Positions 32,464-44,196 of a stretch of DNA of 50,544 bases are shown here, one piece after another. The notes beneath the pieces were generated by a model. The model searched no databases. It worked only from the letters and a program-made list of their open reading frames with translations, and was not told where the DNA came from. The position numbers and the translations under genes were made by a program. The DNA is from Streptomyces hilarionis (GTDB lineage: Bacteria; Actinomycetota; Actinomycetes; Streptomycetales; Streptomycetaceae), in NCBI RefSeq assembly GCF_024539675.1, contig NZ_JAHHIT010000020.1, positions 1-50,544 on the forward strand, written 5' to 3'. The number at the start of each line of letters is the position of its first letter. Position 1 is the stretch's first letter.

Positions 32464-33720
32464 TCAGGCCGTGCCCGCGACGCGTTCACCGGTCGCGGCG
32501 TCGATCGTGACGTGCCGCCCGCCGCCGCCGACGAGCCAGACCGGCCGCCACGCGCCCCGGACCCGCGCGGCGAGCAGCACGGCGGATGTGCCCGTCGATC
32601 CCGCGGGCGCCTTCGCCAAGGCCTCGGCCTCGGCCACGTCGACGGTGACGCGCGCGAGGACCGGGTCGTCGACGGTTCGGGCGGTGAACCCCAGGACGCG
32701 ACCCGATGCGGAGACGGCGAGGTCGAGACGCATCGGCATCATGACCTCGTCCACGTAGCGCCGGTACGCCACCGCGCAGACCCTCGTCGGGCCGTCACCG
32801 GTGCAGCGGACCCGCTGCCGGCTCCCCTTCACGTTCTGCGGGAACCACCGGTGGGCGAACCGTGCCGCAGCCGCCGCGACGTCGCTCGTGTCGAGGCTTC
32901 CCTCGTCGCCGCGGACCGTGGAGGACCGAGCGCTCTCCAGCGTCTTCGCCGGCCAGATCCCGGTGACGGTGCCGCGGTTCGTCGTCGCGGTGATCCGCAG
33001 CCGGCGCCCCTGCGTCGCGCTCGCGGTCTCCCGCACCCGCGTACCGCTTCCGAAGACGCCCTCGGCCACGGTGGTGATCCACTCGTCGGCCTGGACGGCG
33101 GATTGCGCGAGATCGCGCCGGTGCTCGTCCATCGCGACGACGTCGACCCGGTCGATGCGGGACGCGAAGACACCGCCGACGAGCAGCGCGGCGAGCACGG
33201 CGAGGGACGTTCCCCCTACGAGGTCGCGCAGCGGCCTGCCGGGCGGTCGCCGGCGGAGGTGGAGCCACAGCGCCCCCAGCAGGGAGCCCAGCAGCGCACC
33301 GGTCCCGTTGGCCGCAAGATCGGTCACACTGCACGAGCGGCCCGGGATCCCGGCCGACTGGGCGAGTTCCACGGCCGCGCTGAGCGTTGCGAAGGCAGCC
33401 GCGACCGTCACCGGCCTGGGGAAGAGCAGGACGGCGAGAAGCGCGCCGGGGGCGAAGAGGGCGACGTTCAGCAGCGAACTCGCCGACGTGAACAGGTGCG
33501 CGGGCGCACCGGTGTCGCACTGCCACGGCTGCAAGCCGGCGTGGCCCGGCAGGAGCGTCACCGCCAGGATGCCTGCCAGGTAGACCGCCAGGGCCGTCCT
33601 GAGGGGCCACGGCCTGCCCGTCGCCTTCGCCACGAGGGCCGTGGGCGCCGCGGTGAGCACCGCGAGCACCAGCACGGAGACGACCAGGCCCGGCACGGCG
33701 GAGAGGGACGCTTCGATCAC
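32464..33720 (-). CDS. VanZ-like membrane protein with C-terminal soluble domain
   Basis: 418 residues. Residues 1 to about 160 hold five membrane helices with VanZ-like features: the LAVTLLPG segment, NVALFAPGALLAVLL and VELAQSAGIPGRSCSVTDLAANGTGALLG. A sixth helix (about 172-192) leads to a soluble domain of about 225 residues that contains two cysteines (VRCTGDGPTRVC) able to form a disulfide and ends in HVTIDAATGERVAGTA, a PepSY-like finish. VanZ homologues lower teicoplanin binding in enterococci; in Streptomyces such proteins are common and of unknown function. It lies downstream of the radical SAM gene, with a hairpin between. Confidence 0.82.
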   Translation of the reverse strand: MIEASLSAVPGLVVSVLVLAVLTAAPTALVAKATGRPWPLRTALAVYLAGILAVTLLPGHAGLQPWQCDTGAPAHLFTSASSLLNVALFAPGALLAVLLFPRPVTVAAAFATLSAAVELAQSAGIPGRSCSVTDLAANGTGALLGSLLGALWLHLRRRPPGRPLRDLVGGTSLAVLAALLVGGVFASRIDRVDVVAMDEHRRDLAQSAVQADEWITTVAEGVFGSGTRVRETASATQGRRLRITATTNRGTVTGIWPAKTLESARSSTVRGDEGSLDTSDVAAAAARFAHRWFPQNVKGSRQRVRCTGDGPTRVCAVAYRRYVDEVMMPMRLDLAVSASGRVLGFTARTVDDPVLARVTVDVAEAEALAKAPAGSTGTSAVLLAARVRGAWRPVWLVGGGGRHVTIDAATGERVAGTA

Positions 33721-33747
33721 GCTGCCGCCTTCGGGACACGCACCCGG

Positions 33748-33774
33748 GCGCCGGCCGGACGTCCCGACCGGCGC
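33748..33774 (-). terminator. Hairpin downstream of the radical SAM gene
   Basis: 11-bp stem with one mismatch (33748-33758 and 33764-33774) and a five-base loop, within the 75-base gap between the radical SAM stop and the VanZ-like start. Likely terminator or attenuator. Confidence 0.45.
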
Positions 33775-33795
33775 GGAAGTGGAGCGGGGCCCGCC

Positions 33796-35751
<1,956 letters not shown>

Positions 35752-35877
35752 CGCGGGGGCACCTTCGTGAGCTGACCGGGGATCCCCCCGGCCGACAGGC
35801 TCGGGGGCGGGTGACCATCTAGCGTAACCCGACCGGAGGCATCCCCCGCCCGACGAGAAGCCCACGGCGGCCGGTCC

Positions 35878-37404
35878 TCAGACCTGCGTCCGCTCGCAGA
35901 CCCGCTCCCAGACCCGCGGCAGCGCCTCCTCGGCCCGCTCGGCCCGCCCCACCTCCCGCCCGTAGAGCACGCCGTAGGTGAACGCGCTCTCCCCCGCCGC
36001 GTGCGCCACCGCGGACAGCTCGCGCAGGGTCTGGCGGGCCATGACGCTGTCCTGATGGTCGCCGAGCAGGCTCTGCAGCGACTTCATGGACTTGGCGAGC
36101 GCCTTGGCGGAGCCGCCGACCGCGGGGACGGCGGTCTCCGCCGCGTAGCGGGTCCGCTTGGTCTTCTTGCGCGCCTCGTGCAGGCTGACGTCCCGCGCGT
36201 GACCGGACGGCTCGTCCAGGGCCGGTGCGATCAGCGCCGACACCTTCCGGAAGTCCTTGCGCACGGCCTTGGCCAGCACCTTGCCCGGCTTGCCCGCGGC
36301 CGCCTCCAGCAGCGGCGGGTCGGCGACCAGCGCGTCCAGGGCGTCGAGCAGGGCCAGATGGCGCGGCGAGTCCAGGACCCCGAGCAGCCGGTGGCGCGAG
36401 CCGGTGCGCTGGGCCTGCGCCCATGCCCGCAGCCGGGCCTCCACCGGGCCGGAGACGAGGGCGGCGGGCAGGTCGTCCACAGCGGCCGTCAGGCGTTCGT
36501 CGAGCACCTCCTGGTCGCGGCCGGCGCCCAGTTCGCCGGCGAGCCACTTCAACTCGTCGGCGATCGGGGCGGTGACGGCCGGGTCGAGGACCTTGCCGAA
36601 GGAACGGAAGGTGCTGCGCAGCCGTCGGGTCGCGACGCGCATGTCGTGCACGGAGTCCGGGGTCTCCTGGCGGACGGCCGGATCGAGGGCGACGATCGCG
36701 TCCCGCTGGGCGCGCACGTAGGCGAGCACATGGTCGCCGGCGGTCACCGGCTCGTCGCCCGCGGCGGCCTTCGCCGCCGACGTCCTGCCCTTGGCCCGCT
36801 TCTTCTTCGACGCCGTCTCCGTCAGCGCCCTCGCCAGCTTGGACGACGACCTCGACGGCCGGACGCCGGCCTTGCGCAGCCGCTTCTCCACCTTGTCGAG
36901 CAGGGCCGGGTCACCGCCGTCGGCGAGCTCCACCTCGATCTCGGTCCACTGGGCGCTGCCCTCGCCGCCGAACAGCCGGTCGGCCCGCACGGCGTCCACG
37001 CTGGCCTCGGCGAGTGGGCGGCCCCTGCCGTCGACGAGTTCGCGCACGTCCCGGCTGGAGCGCAGCCGCACCACCGGCACCAGCTGCCCCTCGCGGACCC
37101 GCGAGCGGACTAGCCGGCCGAGCTCCTCGGGCACGGTGTCCGAGAGGGGGGATCTGATCTCGTCCCGTACGCCGGCCTCGACCGGCAGTTTCAGGTGCCA
37201 GCCGGCGTCCGAGCCGCCGGTGCGGCGGCGCAGGGTGATCGAGGCCGCGGCCAGCCGCAGGTCGGAGGTGTCGTAGTAGGTCGCGTCCAGCTCGACGACG
37301 CCCTTGTCGAGGACGGTGACGACGCCGGCCACTCCGGTCAGATCGGGCAGCCCGCTCTCGTCGGATTCGTACTTGCGCTCGATCTCGCGTTTCGTCTCCG
37401 CCAT
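35878..37404 (-). CDS. CYTH and CHAD domain protein
   Basis: 508 residues from the ATG at 37404. Residues 1 to about 200 form a CYTH (triphosphate tunnel) domain with the hallmark EIERKYE at the start, DATYYDTSDLRL, ITLRRRTGG and WTEIEVELAD; the alternating acidic and basic residues bind metal and polyphosphate. A Lys-rich linker (about 205-225) leads to a CHAD helical domain (about 230-500), with conserved histidines in DSVHDMRVATRRLRS and SLHEARKKTKRTRYA. CHAD domains bind polyphosphate, and CYTH-CHAD proteins hydrolyse or bind inorganic polyphosphate or triphosphate. It lies between the rodA operon and the radical SAM gene. Confidence 0.92.
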   Translation of the reverse strand: MAETKREIERKYESDESGLPDLTGVAGVVTVLDKGVVELDATYYDTSDLRLAAASITLRRRTGGSDAGWHLKLPVEAGVRDEIRSPLSDTVPEELGRLVRSRVREGQLVPVVRLRSSRDVRELVDGRGRPLAEASVDAVRADRLFGGEGSAQWTEIEVELADGGDPALLDKVEKRLRKAGVRPSRSSSKLARALTETASKKKRAKGRTSAAKAAAGDEPVTAGDHVLAYVRAQRDAIVALDPAVRQETPDSVHDMRVATRRLRSTFRSFGKVLDPAVTAPIADELKWLAGELGAGRDQEVLDERLTAAVDDLPAALVSGPVEARLRAWAQAQRTGSRHRLLGVLDSPRHLALLDALDALVADPPLLEAAAGKPGKVLAKAVRKDFRKVSALIAPALDEPSGHARDVSLHEARKKTKRTRYAAETAVPAVGGSAKALAKSMKSLQSLLGDHQDSVMARQTLRELSAVAHAAGESAFTYGVLYGREVGRAERAEEALPRVWERVCERTQV

Positions 37405-37423
37405 GAATTGAATCTAGTCGCAC

Positions 37424-37456
37424 TCGGGTCCGAGCGGCAGTGCGCATCGGACCCGA
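37424..37456 (-). terminator. Hairpin downstream of rodA
   Basis: Perfect 10-bp stem (TCGGGTCCGA at 37424-37433, complement at 37447-37456) with a 13-base loop, about 50 bases past the rodA stop codon. Likely end of the mre-mrdA-rodA transcript; it lies just upstream of the CYTH/CHAD start. Confidence 0.55.
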
Positions 37457-37507
37457 ATCACGGCCGCCCGGAGGAGAACCCGAAGGTGCCCGGGGGTGCG
37501 GGGGCGC

Positions 37508-38707
37508 TCAGGCCGACATGGGCCGTTGCACCCGGATGGACTGCAACAGTCCCACCGCCACCCAGACGGCGAACATCGATGTGCCGCCGTAGGAGACGAA
37601 CGGCAGCGGCAGGCCCGTCACCGGCATGATCCCCAGGGTCATGCCGATGTTCTCGAAGGCCTGGAACGCGAACCAGGCCACGATGCCCGCGGCGACGATC
37701 GTGCCGTACAGCTCCGTCGTCTCACGCGCTATGCGGCAGGCGCGCCAGAGGACCACGCCGAGCAGGACGATGATCAGGCCCGCGCCCATGAAGCCGAGTT
37801 CCTCGCCCGCGACCGTGAACACGAAGTCGGTCTGCTGCTCGGGCACGAACTGGCCGGTGGTCTGCGAGCCGTGGAACAGCCCGGCGCCGGTGAGACCGCC
37901 GGAGCCGATCGCGATCCTCGCCTGGTTGGTGTTGTAGCCCACGCCGGCCGGGTCGAGGCTGGGGTTGGCGAAGGCGGCGAAGCGGGCGATCTGGTACTCG
38001 TCGAGGATGTGCAGCTGCCAGACGGCGATCGCGCCCGCCGCGCCCGCTCCGAGCAGCCCGAAGACCCAGCGGTTGGAGGCGCCGGAAGCCAGCAGCACGC
38101 CCAGCACGATCATCACCATGACCATGACGGACCCGAGGTCGGGCATCAGCATCACGATCAGCATGGGGACGGCCGCGAGACCGAGCGCCTGGATCACCGT
38201 GCGCTGGTCGGGGTAGGGCTTGTCGCCCGCGTCGACCCGGGCCGCGAGCAGCATGGCCATGCCCAGGATGATCGTGATCTTCACGAATTCGGAGGGCTGG
38301 AGCGAGAAGCCGCCGCCGAGCACGATCCAGGAGTGCGCGCCGTTGACCGTGGAGCCCAGCGGCGTGAGCACCGCGAGGATCCCGAGGAGCGACAGTCCGT
38401 ACAGGACCGGCACCGCGTTGCGCAGGGTGCGGTGGCCGAGCCAGATGGTGCCGACCATCAGGGCGAGCCCGATGCCGGTGTTCATCAGGTGCCGGACGAG
38501 GAAGTAGTACGGGTCGCCCTGGTTGATCTCGGTGCGGTTGCGGGTCGCCGAGAAGACCAGGAGCGAGCCGATCAGCGACAGCGCGATCGCCGACAGCAGT
38601 ATCGGCCAGTCCAGCCTGCGGGCCATCGAGTCACGGGCGAAGACCCGTGTCCAGCCGGCCCGGGCGGGCCCGTATCCGGAGACGGAGAAACTGTTCGCGC
38701 CGCTCAT
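37508..38707 (-). CDS. rodA: RodA, SEDS-family peptidoglycan polymerase
   Basis: 399 residues with about ten membrane helices. Motifs: NGAHSWIVLGGGFSLQPSEFVK (includes the W-S-Q-PSEF region), PDLGSVMVM, VPEQQTDFVFTVAGEELG and PLPFVSYGGTSM near the C-terminus, all typical of SEDS glycosyltransferases. RodA polymerises lipid II into glycan strands and works with the class B PBP encoded just upstream. The ATG at 38707 overlaps the mrdA stop by four bases (ATGA) and has GGAGG eight bases upstream, better than the GTG at 38713. In Streptomyces this pair acts mainly in spore-wall and lateral-wall synthesis, not tip growth. Confidence 0.95.
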   Translation of the reverse strand: MSGANSFSVSGYGPARAGWTRVFARDSMARRLDWPILLSAIALSLIGSLLVFSATRNRTEINQGDPYYFLVRHLMNTGIGLALMVGTIWLGHRTLRNAVPVLYGLSLLGILAVLTPLGSTVNGAHSWIVLGGGFSLQPSEFVKITIILGMAMLLAARVDAGDKPYPDQRTVIQALGLAAVPMLIVMLMPDLGSVMVMVMIVLGVLLASGASNRWVFGLLGAGAAGAIAVWQLHILDEYQIARFAAFANPSLDPAGVGYNTNQARIAIGSGGLTGAGLFHGSQTTGQFVPEQQTDFVFTVAGEELGFMGAGLIIVLLGVVLWRACRIARETTELYGTIVAAGIVAWFAFQAFENIGMTLGIMPVTGLPLPFVSYGGTSMFAVWVAVGLLQSIRVQRPMSA

Positions 38708-40953
38708 GTGCACATCCTCCGGCTTCCCCTGTTCCGTCGTCGGCGGCGGGTGTCGCGGTTGGTGGCGGTGTTCTGCTGCGCGGTGCCCGCCGGCTGCGTC
38801 CCGTCCGGGTCCGGGGTGCTCTGCTGGCTGGCGCGCTGCTCCTTGGCCGGGTCCTTGGAGACCTTGGGGGACTTGATCGTGCCGTCCGCCTGGACCTTGG
38901 GCAGGCCGGTCTGCGGGGTGGGCAGCAGGGCGTTCTTCTTGTCGATGCCGCCGTCCTCGGAGACGCCGTACATCGCGTTGTAGATGTGCCGCACGGCCTC
39001 ACCGGAGGCGCCCGAGCCGGTACCGGCCTGGGCGATCGTCATGACGACCGTGTAGTCCTTGCTGTACGTGGCGAGCCAGGACGTCGTCTGCTTGCCGTAG
39101 ACCTCCGCGGTACCCGTCTTCGCGTGCAGCGGGATCTTGTCCTGCGGCCAGCCGCCGAACTTCCAGGCGGCGGTACCGCGGGTGATCACGCCTTCCAGCG
39201 CGGCGTCCATGCCCTTGATCGTGGCCTTGGTGACGGGCAGCCTGCCCTTGGGCTTGGGCTTGATCTCCTGGACGGTCCGGCCGTCGGCGCTCACGATCGC
39301 CTTGCCGATGGTCGGGGTGTACATGGTGCCGCCGTTGGCGAGCGCCCCGTAGATCACGGCCTCCTGGATCGGGGTGACGAGGGTGTCGCCCTGACCGATG
39401 GAGTAGTTGATCGAGTCGCCCTCGCGCATCTTGTTGCCCTCGAGGCAGTTCTCGTACGCGATCTTCTCGACGTAACTGCCGTCCTTCTTGCCGGACTTGC
39501 ACCAGGAGTCCTTGTTGGCCTTCCAGTAGGACTCCTTCCACTGGCGGTCCGGGACCCGGCCGGTGACCTCGTTCGGCAGGTCGAGACCCGTCTCCTTGCC
39601 GAGGCCGAACTGGTGGGCGGCCTTGTAGAAGAAGTCCTTGGGCTCACCCTTCTTCGGGTTGATGCCGCCGTCCTTCTTCCACTCCCGGTCGGCGAGGCCG
39701 TAGAAGACGGTGTCGCAGGAGACCTCGAGGGCCCGGCCCAGCGAGATGGGGCCGAAGCTCTCCCCCTCGAAGTTCTTGAACACCTGGCCGCCCACCGAGT
39801 AGGAGCTGGTGCACGGGTAGCCGCCGTCCCACTCGTAGCCGGCCTCGACCGCGGCGGCCGTGGAGACCACCTTGAACGTCGAACCGGGCGCGGACTGACC
39901 CTGTATGGCCCGGTTGAGCAGCGGGTAGTCGGAGTTCTTGCCGGTGAGCCGCTTGTAGTCCTTGGCGGAGATGCCGCCGACCCAGACGTTGGGGTCGTAG
40001 GCCGGGGCGGACGCCATGGCGACGACCCGTCCGGTCTTGGCCTCCATCACGACGACGGCGCCGGAGTCGGCCTTGTAGTTCTCGCCGGTGATCTTGTCGA
40101 ACTGGGTGCGGGCGATCTTCATCGCGTTGTTCAGCTCGTACTCGGCGACCCGCTGGACGCGGGCGTCGATGCTGGTGACGAGGTTGGAGCCGGGCTGGGC
40201 CGCGTCGGCCTCGGCCTGGCCGATGACACGGCCGAGGTTGTCGACCTCGTAGCGGGTGACGCCGGCCTTGCCGCGCAGCTCCTTGTCGTACTGGCGCTCC
40301 AGGCCGCTGCGGCCGACCTGGTCGGAGCGCAGGTACGGCGAGTCGGTGTCCTGGGCCTTGGTGATCTCCGCGTCGGTGACCGGGGAGAGGTAGCCGAGGA
40401 CCTGGGCGGTGTTGGCGTTGCCGGGGGCGGCATAGCGGCGCACGGCCTCGGGCTCGGCGGTGATGCCGGGGAAGTCCTCGGCGCGCTCGCGGATCTGAAG
40501 GGCCTGCTTGGCGGTCGCCTCGTCGGTGATCGGGATCGGCTGGTAGGGCGAGCCGTTCCAGCAGGGCTGCGGCGTCTTCGCGTCGCACAGCCGGACCTTC
40601 TGGGCGACCTCGTCGGCCTTCATGCCGAGGACACCGGCGAGCTTGGCCAGGACCGCCTTGCCGTCGTCGGGCTGCTTCAGCAGGTCCGTGCGGGAGGCGG
40701 AGACGACCAGGCGCGTCTCGTTGTCGGCCAGGGGCACGCCGCGCGCGTCCAGGATCGAGCCGCGCACCGCGGGTTCGACGACCTGCTGCACGTGGTTGCC
40801 GGAGGCCTCCTTGGCGTACGCGGCGCCCTCCCGGATCTGCAGGTACCACAGGCGGCCGCCCAGGGTGCCGAGCAGGGAGAGGACGAGGATCTGGATCACG
40901 ACGAGCCGGATCTGCACCCGTGGGGTCCGACCGGTCTCGGGAATGTTGGTCAC
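38704..40953 (-). CDS. mrdA: Penicillin-binding protein 2, class B transpeptidase
   Basis: 749 residues. One N-terminal membrane helix (about 16-36) is followed by the PBP dimerisation/pedestal domain (RGSILDARGVPLADN near 64) and the transpeptidase domain. The active-site serine is in GSTFK (about residue 355), the SxN-type motif in the SINYSIGQGDTL region (about 525) and KTGT in AKTGTAEVYG (about 610). A long Gln/Thr/Pro-rich tail ends in an Arg-rich RRRRRNRGSRR, unusual for the family and disordered. It cross-links peptidoglycan with RodA. Its stop overlaps the rodA start; 155 bases separate it from mreD. Confidence 0.94.
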   Translation of the reverse strand: MTNIPETGRTPRVQIRLVVIQILVLSLLGTLGGRLWYLQIREGAAYAKEASGNHVQQVVEPAVRGSILDARGVPLADNETRLVVSASRTDLLKQPDDGKAVLAKLAGVLGMKADEVAQKVRLCDAKTPQPCWNGSPYQPIPITDEATAKQALQIRERAEDFPGITAEPEAVRRYAAPGNANTAQVLGYLSPVTDAEITKAQDTDSPYLRSDQVGRSGLERQYDKELRGKAGVTRYEVDNLGRVIGQAEADAAQPGSNLVTSIDARVQRVAEYELNNAMKIARTQFDKITGENYKADSGAVVVMEAKTGRVVAMASAPAYDPNVWVGGISAKDYKRLTGKNSDYPLLNRAIQGQSAPGSTFKVVSTAAAVEAGYEWDGGYPCTSSYSVGGQVFKNFEGESFGPISLGRALEVSCDTVFYGLADREWKKDGGINPKKGEPKDFFYKAAHQFGLGKETGLDLPNEVTGRVPDRQWKESYWKANKDSWCKSGKKDGSYVEKIAYENCLEGNKMREGDSINYSIGQGDTLVTPIQEAVIYGALANGGTMYTPTIGKAIVSADGRTVQEIKPKPKGRLPVTKATIKGMDAALEGVITRGTAAWKFGGWPQDKIPLHAKTGTAEVYGKQTTSWLATYSKDYTVVMTIAQAGTGSGASGEAVRHIYNAMYGVSEDGGIDKKNALLPTPQTGLPKVQADGTIKSPKVSKDPAKEQRASQQSTPDPDGTQPAGTAQQNTATNRDTRRRRRNRGSRRMCT

Positions 40954-41108
40954 TGCGGCTGTCTCCCCCTCTCAGGACGCGGACGCGGTGCGCGAACGTG
41001 TGTGCGCGGACGAATGATGAACGATCGGTCTGTGAGGCCTCGTTCCGCCTCGCCTTACCCGTTCGGGTGATTCATCCGGTGGCGCGCCGTGCGCGCGGGC
41101 CCCCGCCG

Positions 41109-41780
41109 TCACAGCCGCTTGACCCCCTTGATGCGCCCGGCTCGGGTGGCCCGCGACCGGGCCGCCTTCAGCTTGAGCCCGCCGCGCTGCCCGCCGATCC
41201 GCAGGCCCGTGCCCGAGGAGAGCCAGCCGGAGGAGATGTCCGGGGTCTTGGCCGCGGAGTTGGTCTCGGCGAGCGGGTCGTTGTCGGCGCGCCGCGCCAG
41301 GAACATGATCGCGGGGACCACGAACGGGGCGAGCAGCAGGTCGTACAGGGCGGACGTGAACAGCAGCCCGGTCAGGCCCACGTGACGGGCGGCGGTGTCG
41401 CCGACGAGGGCGCCGACCCCCGCGTACAGCAGGGTCGAGCCGACGGCGGCCGCGACGACCACGACCATCGGGCCGGTGGCCGACTTGATCTGCCCGGTCT
41501 CGGGCTTGATCAGCCCGGCGAGGTAGCCGATCACGCAGAGCACCAGGGCGTAGCGCCCGGCCGCGTGGTCGGCGGGCGGCGCGAGGTCGGCCAGCAGGCC
41601 GGCGCCGAAGCCGATGAGGGCGCCGCCGACATGGCCGTACACCATGGCCAGGCCCAGCACGGTGAGCAGGAGGAGGTCGGGGACGGCGCCCGGGAGGTGG
41701 AGGCGGGCGAGGACGCTCACCTGGACGACCAGGGCGACGACGACCAGCGGGACGGAGAGCAGGATCCGGTTGACGCGCAT
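41109..41780 (-). CDS. mreD: MreD, rod-shape-determining membrane protein
   Basis: 223 residues with about five membrane helices (VVVALVVQVSVLARL near 15 to FVVPAIMFLARR near 165) and the conserved MVYGHVGGALIGFGAGLLADL segment. The last 55 residues are basic and hydrophilic. It lies 15 bases after mreC, before mrdA. MreD is the poorly understood inner-membrane partner of MreC in the elongasome; in Streptomyces the mre genes are needed for proper spore wall assembly. Confidence 0.92.
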   Translation of the reverse strand: MRVNRILLSVPLVVVALVVQVSVLARLHLPGAVPDLLLLTVLGLAMVYGHVGGALIGFGAGLLADLAPPADHAAGRYALVLCVIGYLAGLIKPETGQIKSATGPMVVVVAAAVGSTLLYAGVGALVGDTAARHVGLTGLLFTSALYDLLLAPFVVPAIMFLARRADNDPLAETNSAAKTPDISSGWLSSGTGLRIGGQRGGLKLKAARSRATRAGRIKGVKRL

Positions 41781-41795
41781 GGGGGTTGTCAGCTC

Positions 41796-42734
41796 CTACT
41801 GCTGCTGGCCGTCTACGGGTGCGTTCGCGCTCGGAGTGACCGTGACGGTCACCGTCGGCGTGGGGACCGGTTTGGGCTTGGAGGGGAGCACGGTGTCGCG
41901 CGGGTCCTTCTTCGGGGCCTCGACGACGACGCCCACGATGTCGAGCTTGGTGTAGCTGACGTACGGCGTGACGTAGAGGGTGCGGGTGAGGTCGCCGCCG
42001 GAGGGGTCGACGCGGGAGACGACGCCGACGGGGACGCCGGGCACGAAGGGCTTGTCGGCCTGCGAGCCGAAGGTGACCAGCCGGTCGCCCTTCTTCACGT
42101 CGGCCTTGCCGTTGAGGAGTTCGACGCGCAGCGGGCGGTCGCCCTGCCCGGAGGCGAAGCCGAGCTCGTCGGAGGACTCCATCCGGGTGCCGACGGTGAA
42201 GTCGGGGTCGCTGGCCAGCAGCACGGTCGCGGTGTCGGGTCCGACGGTGGTGACCCGCCCGACCAGTCCGTCCCCGTTCAGGACCGTCATGTCGCGCTTG
42301 ACGCCGTCGTTGGCGCCGACGTCGATGGTGATCGTCCAGGAGAAGCCCTGGGCCGCTCCGATGGCGATGACCTCCGCGCCCTTGATGCCGTACTGCCCGG
42401 TGCCGGCGATCTTCAGCATCTTGTCGAGCTGCGTCAGCCGGCTGCGGTTGCGGTCGTCGCTGCCGAGCTTCGCCTTGAGCGCCGCGTTCTCCTTCTCCAG
42501 CGCGGTGAGCCGGTCGTGGCGCTCCCCGGAGTCGCGGACGGCCGAGACGGCGTTGCCGACGGGGTCCACCGCCGACGACACTCCGTTCTCGATCGGGCCG
42601 AAGGCGGCGGCCGCGGCCTGCCGGGCGCCGTCGACCGGGGAGTCCTCCCCGCCCCGGATGTCCACCGTGATCAGCGCGAACGCTACGGCGATCAGCAGCA
42701 CCAGGAGCAGCCGGCTCTCTCGTGTGTCCCTCAC
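41796..42734 (-). CDS. mreC: MreC, rod-shape-determining protein
   Basis: 312 residues from a GTG at 42734. A single N-terminal membrane helix (about 8-25) is followed by a coiled coil (ERHDRLTALEKENAALKAKL, about 68-100) and the paired beta-barrel MreC domain (about 115-275), with KGAEVIAIGAAQGFSW, GDGLVGRVTTVG and GVPVGVVSRVDP. The tail is Pro/Thr-rich and probably lies outside the membrane. MreC scaffolds PBP2 and RodA. It lies 209 bases downstream of mreB. Confidence 0.94.
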   Translation of the reverse strand: MRDTRESRLLLVLLIAVAFALITVDIRGGEDSPVDGARQAAAAAFGPIENGVSSAVDPVGNAVSAVRDSGERHDRLTALEKENAALKAKLGSDDRNRSRLTQLDKMLKIAGTGQYGIKGAEVIAIGAAQGFSWTITIDVGANDGVKRDMTVLNGDGLVGRVTTVGPDTATVLLASDPDFTVGTRMESSDELGFASGQGDRPLRVELLNGKADVKKGDRLVTFGSQADKPFVPGVPVGVVSRVDPSGGDLTRTLYVTPYVSYTKLDIVGVVVEAPKKDPRDTVLPSKPKPVPTPTVTVTVTPSANAPVDGQQQ

Positions 42735-42943
42735 GTGCGGCGGCCGTGCCCTTCCTCGAGAGAAAAACCAAGAACAGGAATCAGGAAGCAGGTGTCGTCG
42801 AGCAGTTGTCGGAGAGCGGGCGGGGAACCGGGGTGGCCCCGGGCCGAGATGACCAAGGGCGCTTTATCGGAGCTTATGCCGCAATACCAACGATCCGCCG
42901 CACGAGAGGAGATCATCCCGTACGGCGGAATCGAAGCGTTACG

Positions 42944-43975
42944 TCATCTGCGCGGCGCCGCGTCCAGGACCTGCTGGAGCGCCTCGAACTCCTCGACGCA
43001 CTTCCCGGAGCCGAGCGCCACGCTGTCCAGCGGGTCCTCGGCGATGTGGATGGGCATGCCGGTCTCCCGGCGCAGCCGCTCGTCCAGACCGCGCAGCAGG
43101 GCTCCGCCACCGGTCAGAACGATTCCGCGGTCCATGATGTCGCCGGACAGCTCCGGCGGGCACTTGTCGAGCGTGGTCTTCACGGCGTCCACGATCGCGT
43201 TGACCGGTTCCTCGATCGCCTTGCGCACCTCGGCGGCCGAGATGACGACGGTCTTGGGCAGTCCGGAGACGAGGTCGCGGCCACGGATTTCGGTGTGCTG
43301 GTCGTCGTCGAGGTCGTACGCCGAACCGATCGTGATCTTGATCTGTTCGGCGGTCCGCTCACCGAGGAGGAGGCTGTACTCCTTCTTGATGTGCTGGATG
43401 ATCGCGTTGTCCAGTTCATCGCCCGCGACACGGATGGACTGGGCGGTGACGATGCCGCCGAGCGAGATGACCGCGACCTCCGTGGTGCCGCCGCCGATGT
43501 CCACCACCATGTTGCCCGTGGCCTCGTGGACCGGCAGGCCGGAGCCGATGGCCGCGGCCATGGGCTCCTCGATGATGTGCACCTGACGGGCGCCGGCCTG
43601 GGTCGACGCCTCGATGACGGCACGGCGCTCGACGCCCGTGATGCCCGAGGGCACACAGACGACGACCCGCGGCCGAGCCAGATACCGCCGCTTGTGGATC
43701 TTCAGGATGAAGTAGCGGAGCATCCGCTCGGTGATCTCGAAGTCGGCGATCACGCCGTCCTTCAGCGGACGCACGGCAACGATGTTGCCCGGCGTTCGCC
43801 CGATCATCTTCTTCGCTTCGGCGCCGACCGCGAGGATGCCACCGGTGTTGGTGTTGATCGCGACGACGGACGGCTCGTTGAGGACGATCCCGCGACCCCT
43901 GACGTACACCAGCGTGTTGGCGGTCCCGAGGTCGACAGCCATGTCACGGCCGATGAACGACATTGAGTTCCCCAT
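42944..43975 (-). CDS. mreB: MreB, actin-like cytoskeletal protein
   Basis: 343 residues from the ATG at 43975 ([20 protein letters not shown]). The ATG 12 bases later (43963) has GGGGAA seven bases upstream and may be the true start. Actin-fold signatures: [17 protein letters not shown] (phosphate 1), [18 protein letters not shown] (phosphate 2), [15 protein letters not shown] (adenosine) and [12 protein letters not shown] (connect 1). It forms membrane-associated filaments that guide wall synthesis; in Streptomyces it is used chiefly during sporulation. It heads the mre cluster, with a 221-base upstream gap to ndk. Confidence 0.96.
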   Translation of the reverse strand: MGNSMSFIGRDMAVDLGTANTLVYVRGRGIVLNEPSVVAINTNTGGILAVGAEAKKMIGRTPGNIVAVRPLKDGVIADFEITERMLRYFILKIHKRRYLARPRVVVCVPSGITGVERRAVIEASTQAGARQVHIIEEPMAAAIGSGLPVHEATGNMVVDIGGGTTEVAVISLGGIVTAQSIRVAGDELDNAIIQHIKKEYSLLLGERTAEQIKITIGSAYDLDDDQHTEIRGRDLVSGLPKTVVISAAEVRKAIEEPVNAIVDAVKTTLDKCPPELSGDIMDRGIVLTGGGALLRGLDERLRRETGMPIHIAEDPLDSVALGSGKCVEEFEALQQVLDAAPRR

Positions 43976-44196
43976 CAGGATTCGACTGGCCTTCCATGAG
44001 CTTTGAGGGCTTATCAGGTCGGCGAGGTGGGTGCTGTGACGTGAAGGCTTCCATCGTAAACGCGCCTGCACGAACACTGCGGAGCGGTCTCCGCCATTGT
44101 TTGCAGATGCTGTGTGGGTTCGCTTCTGGAGACGGGCGTTCGGGGGCTCACGTTCCCTCGATCGCCCGCTTCAGACCCTTCTGCGGCCGTACGGGG

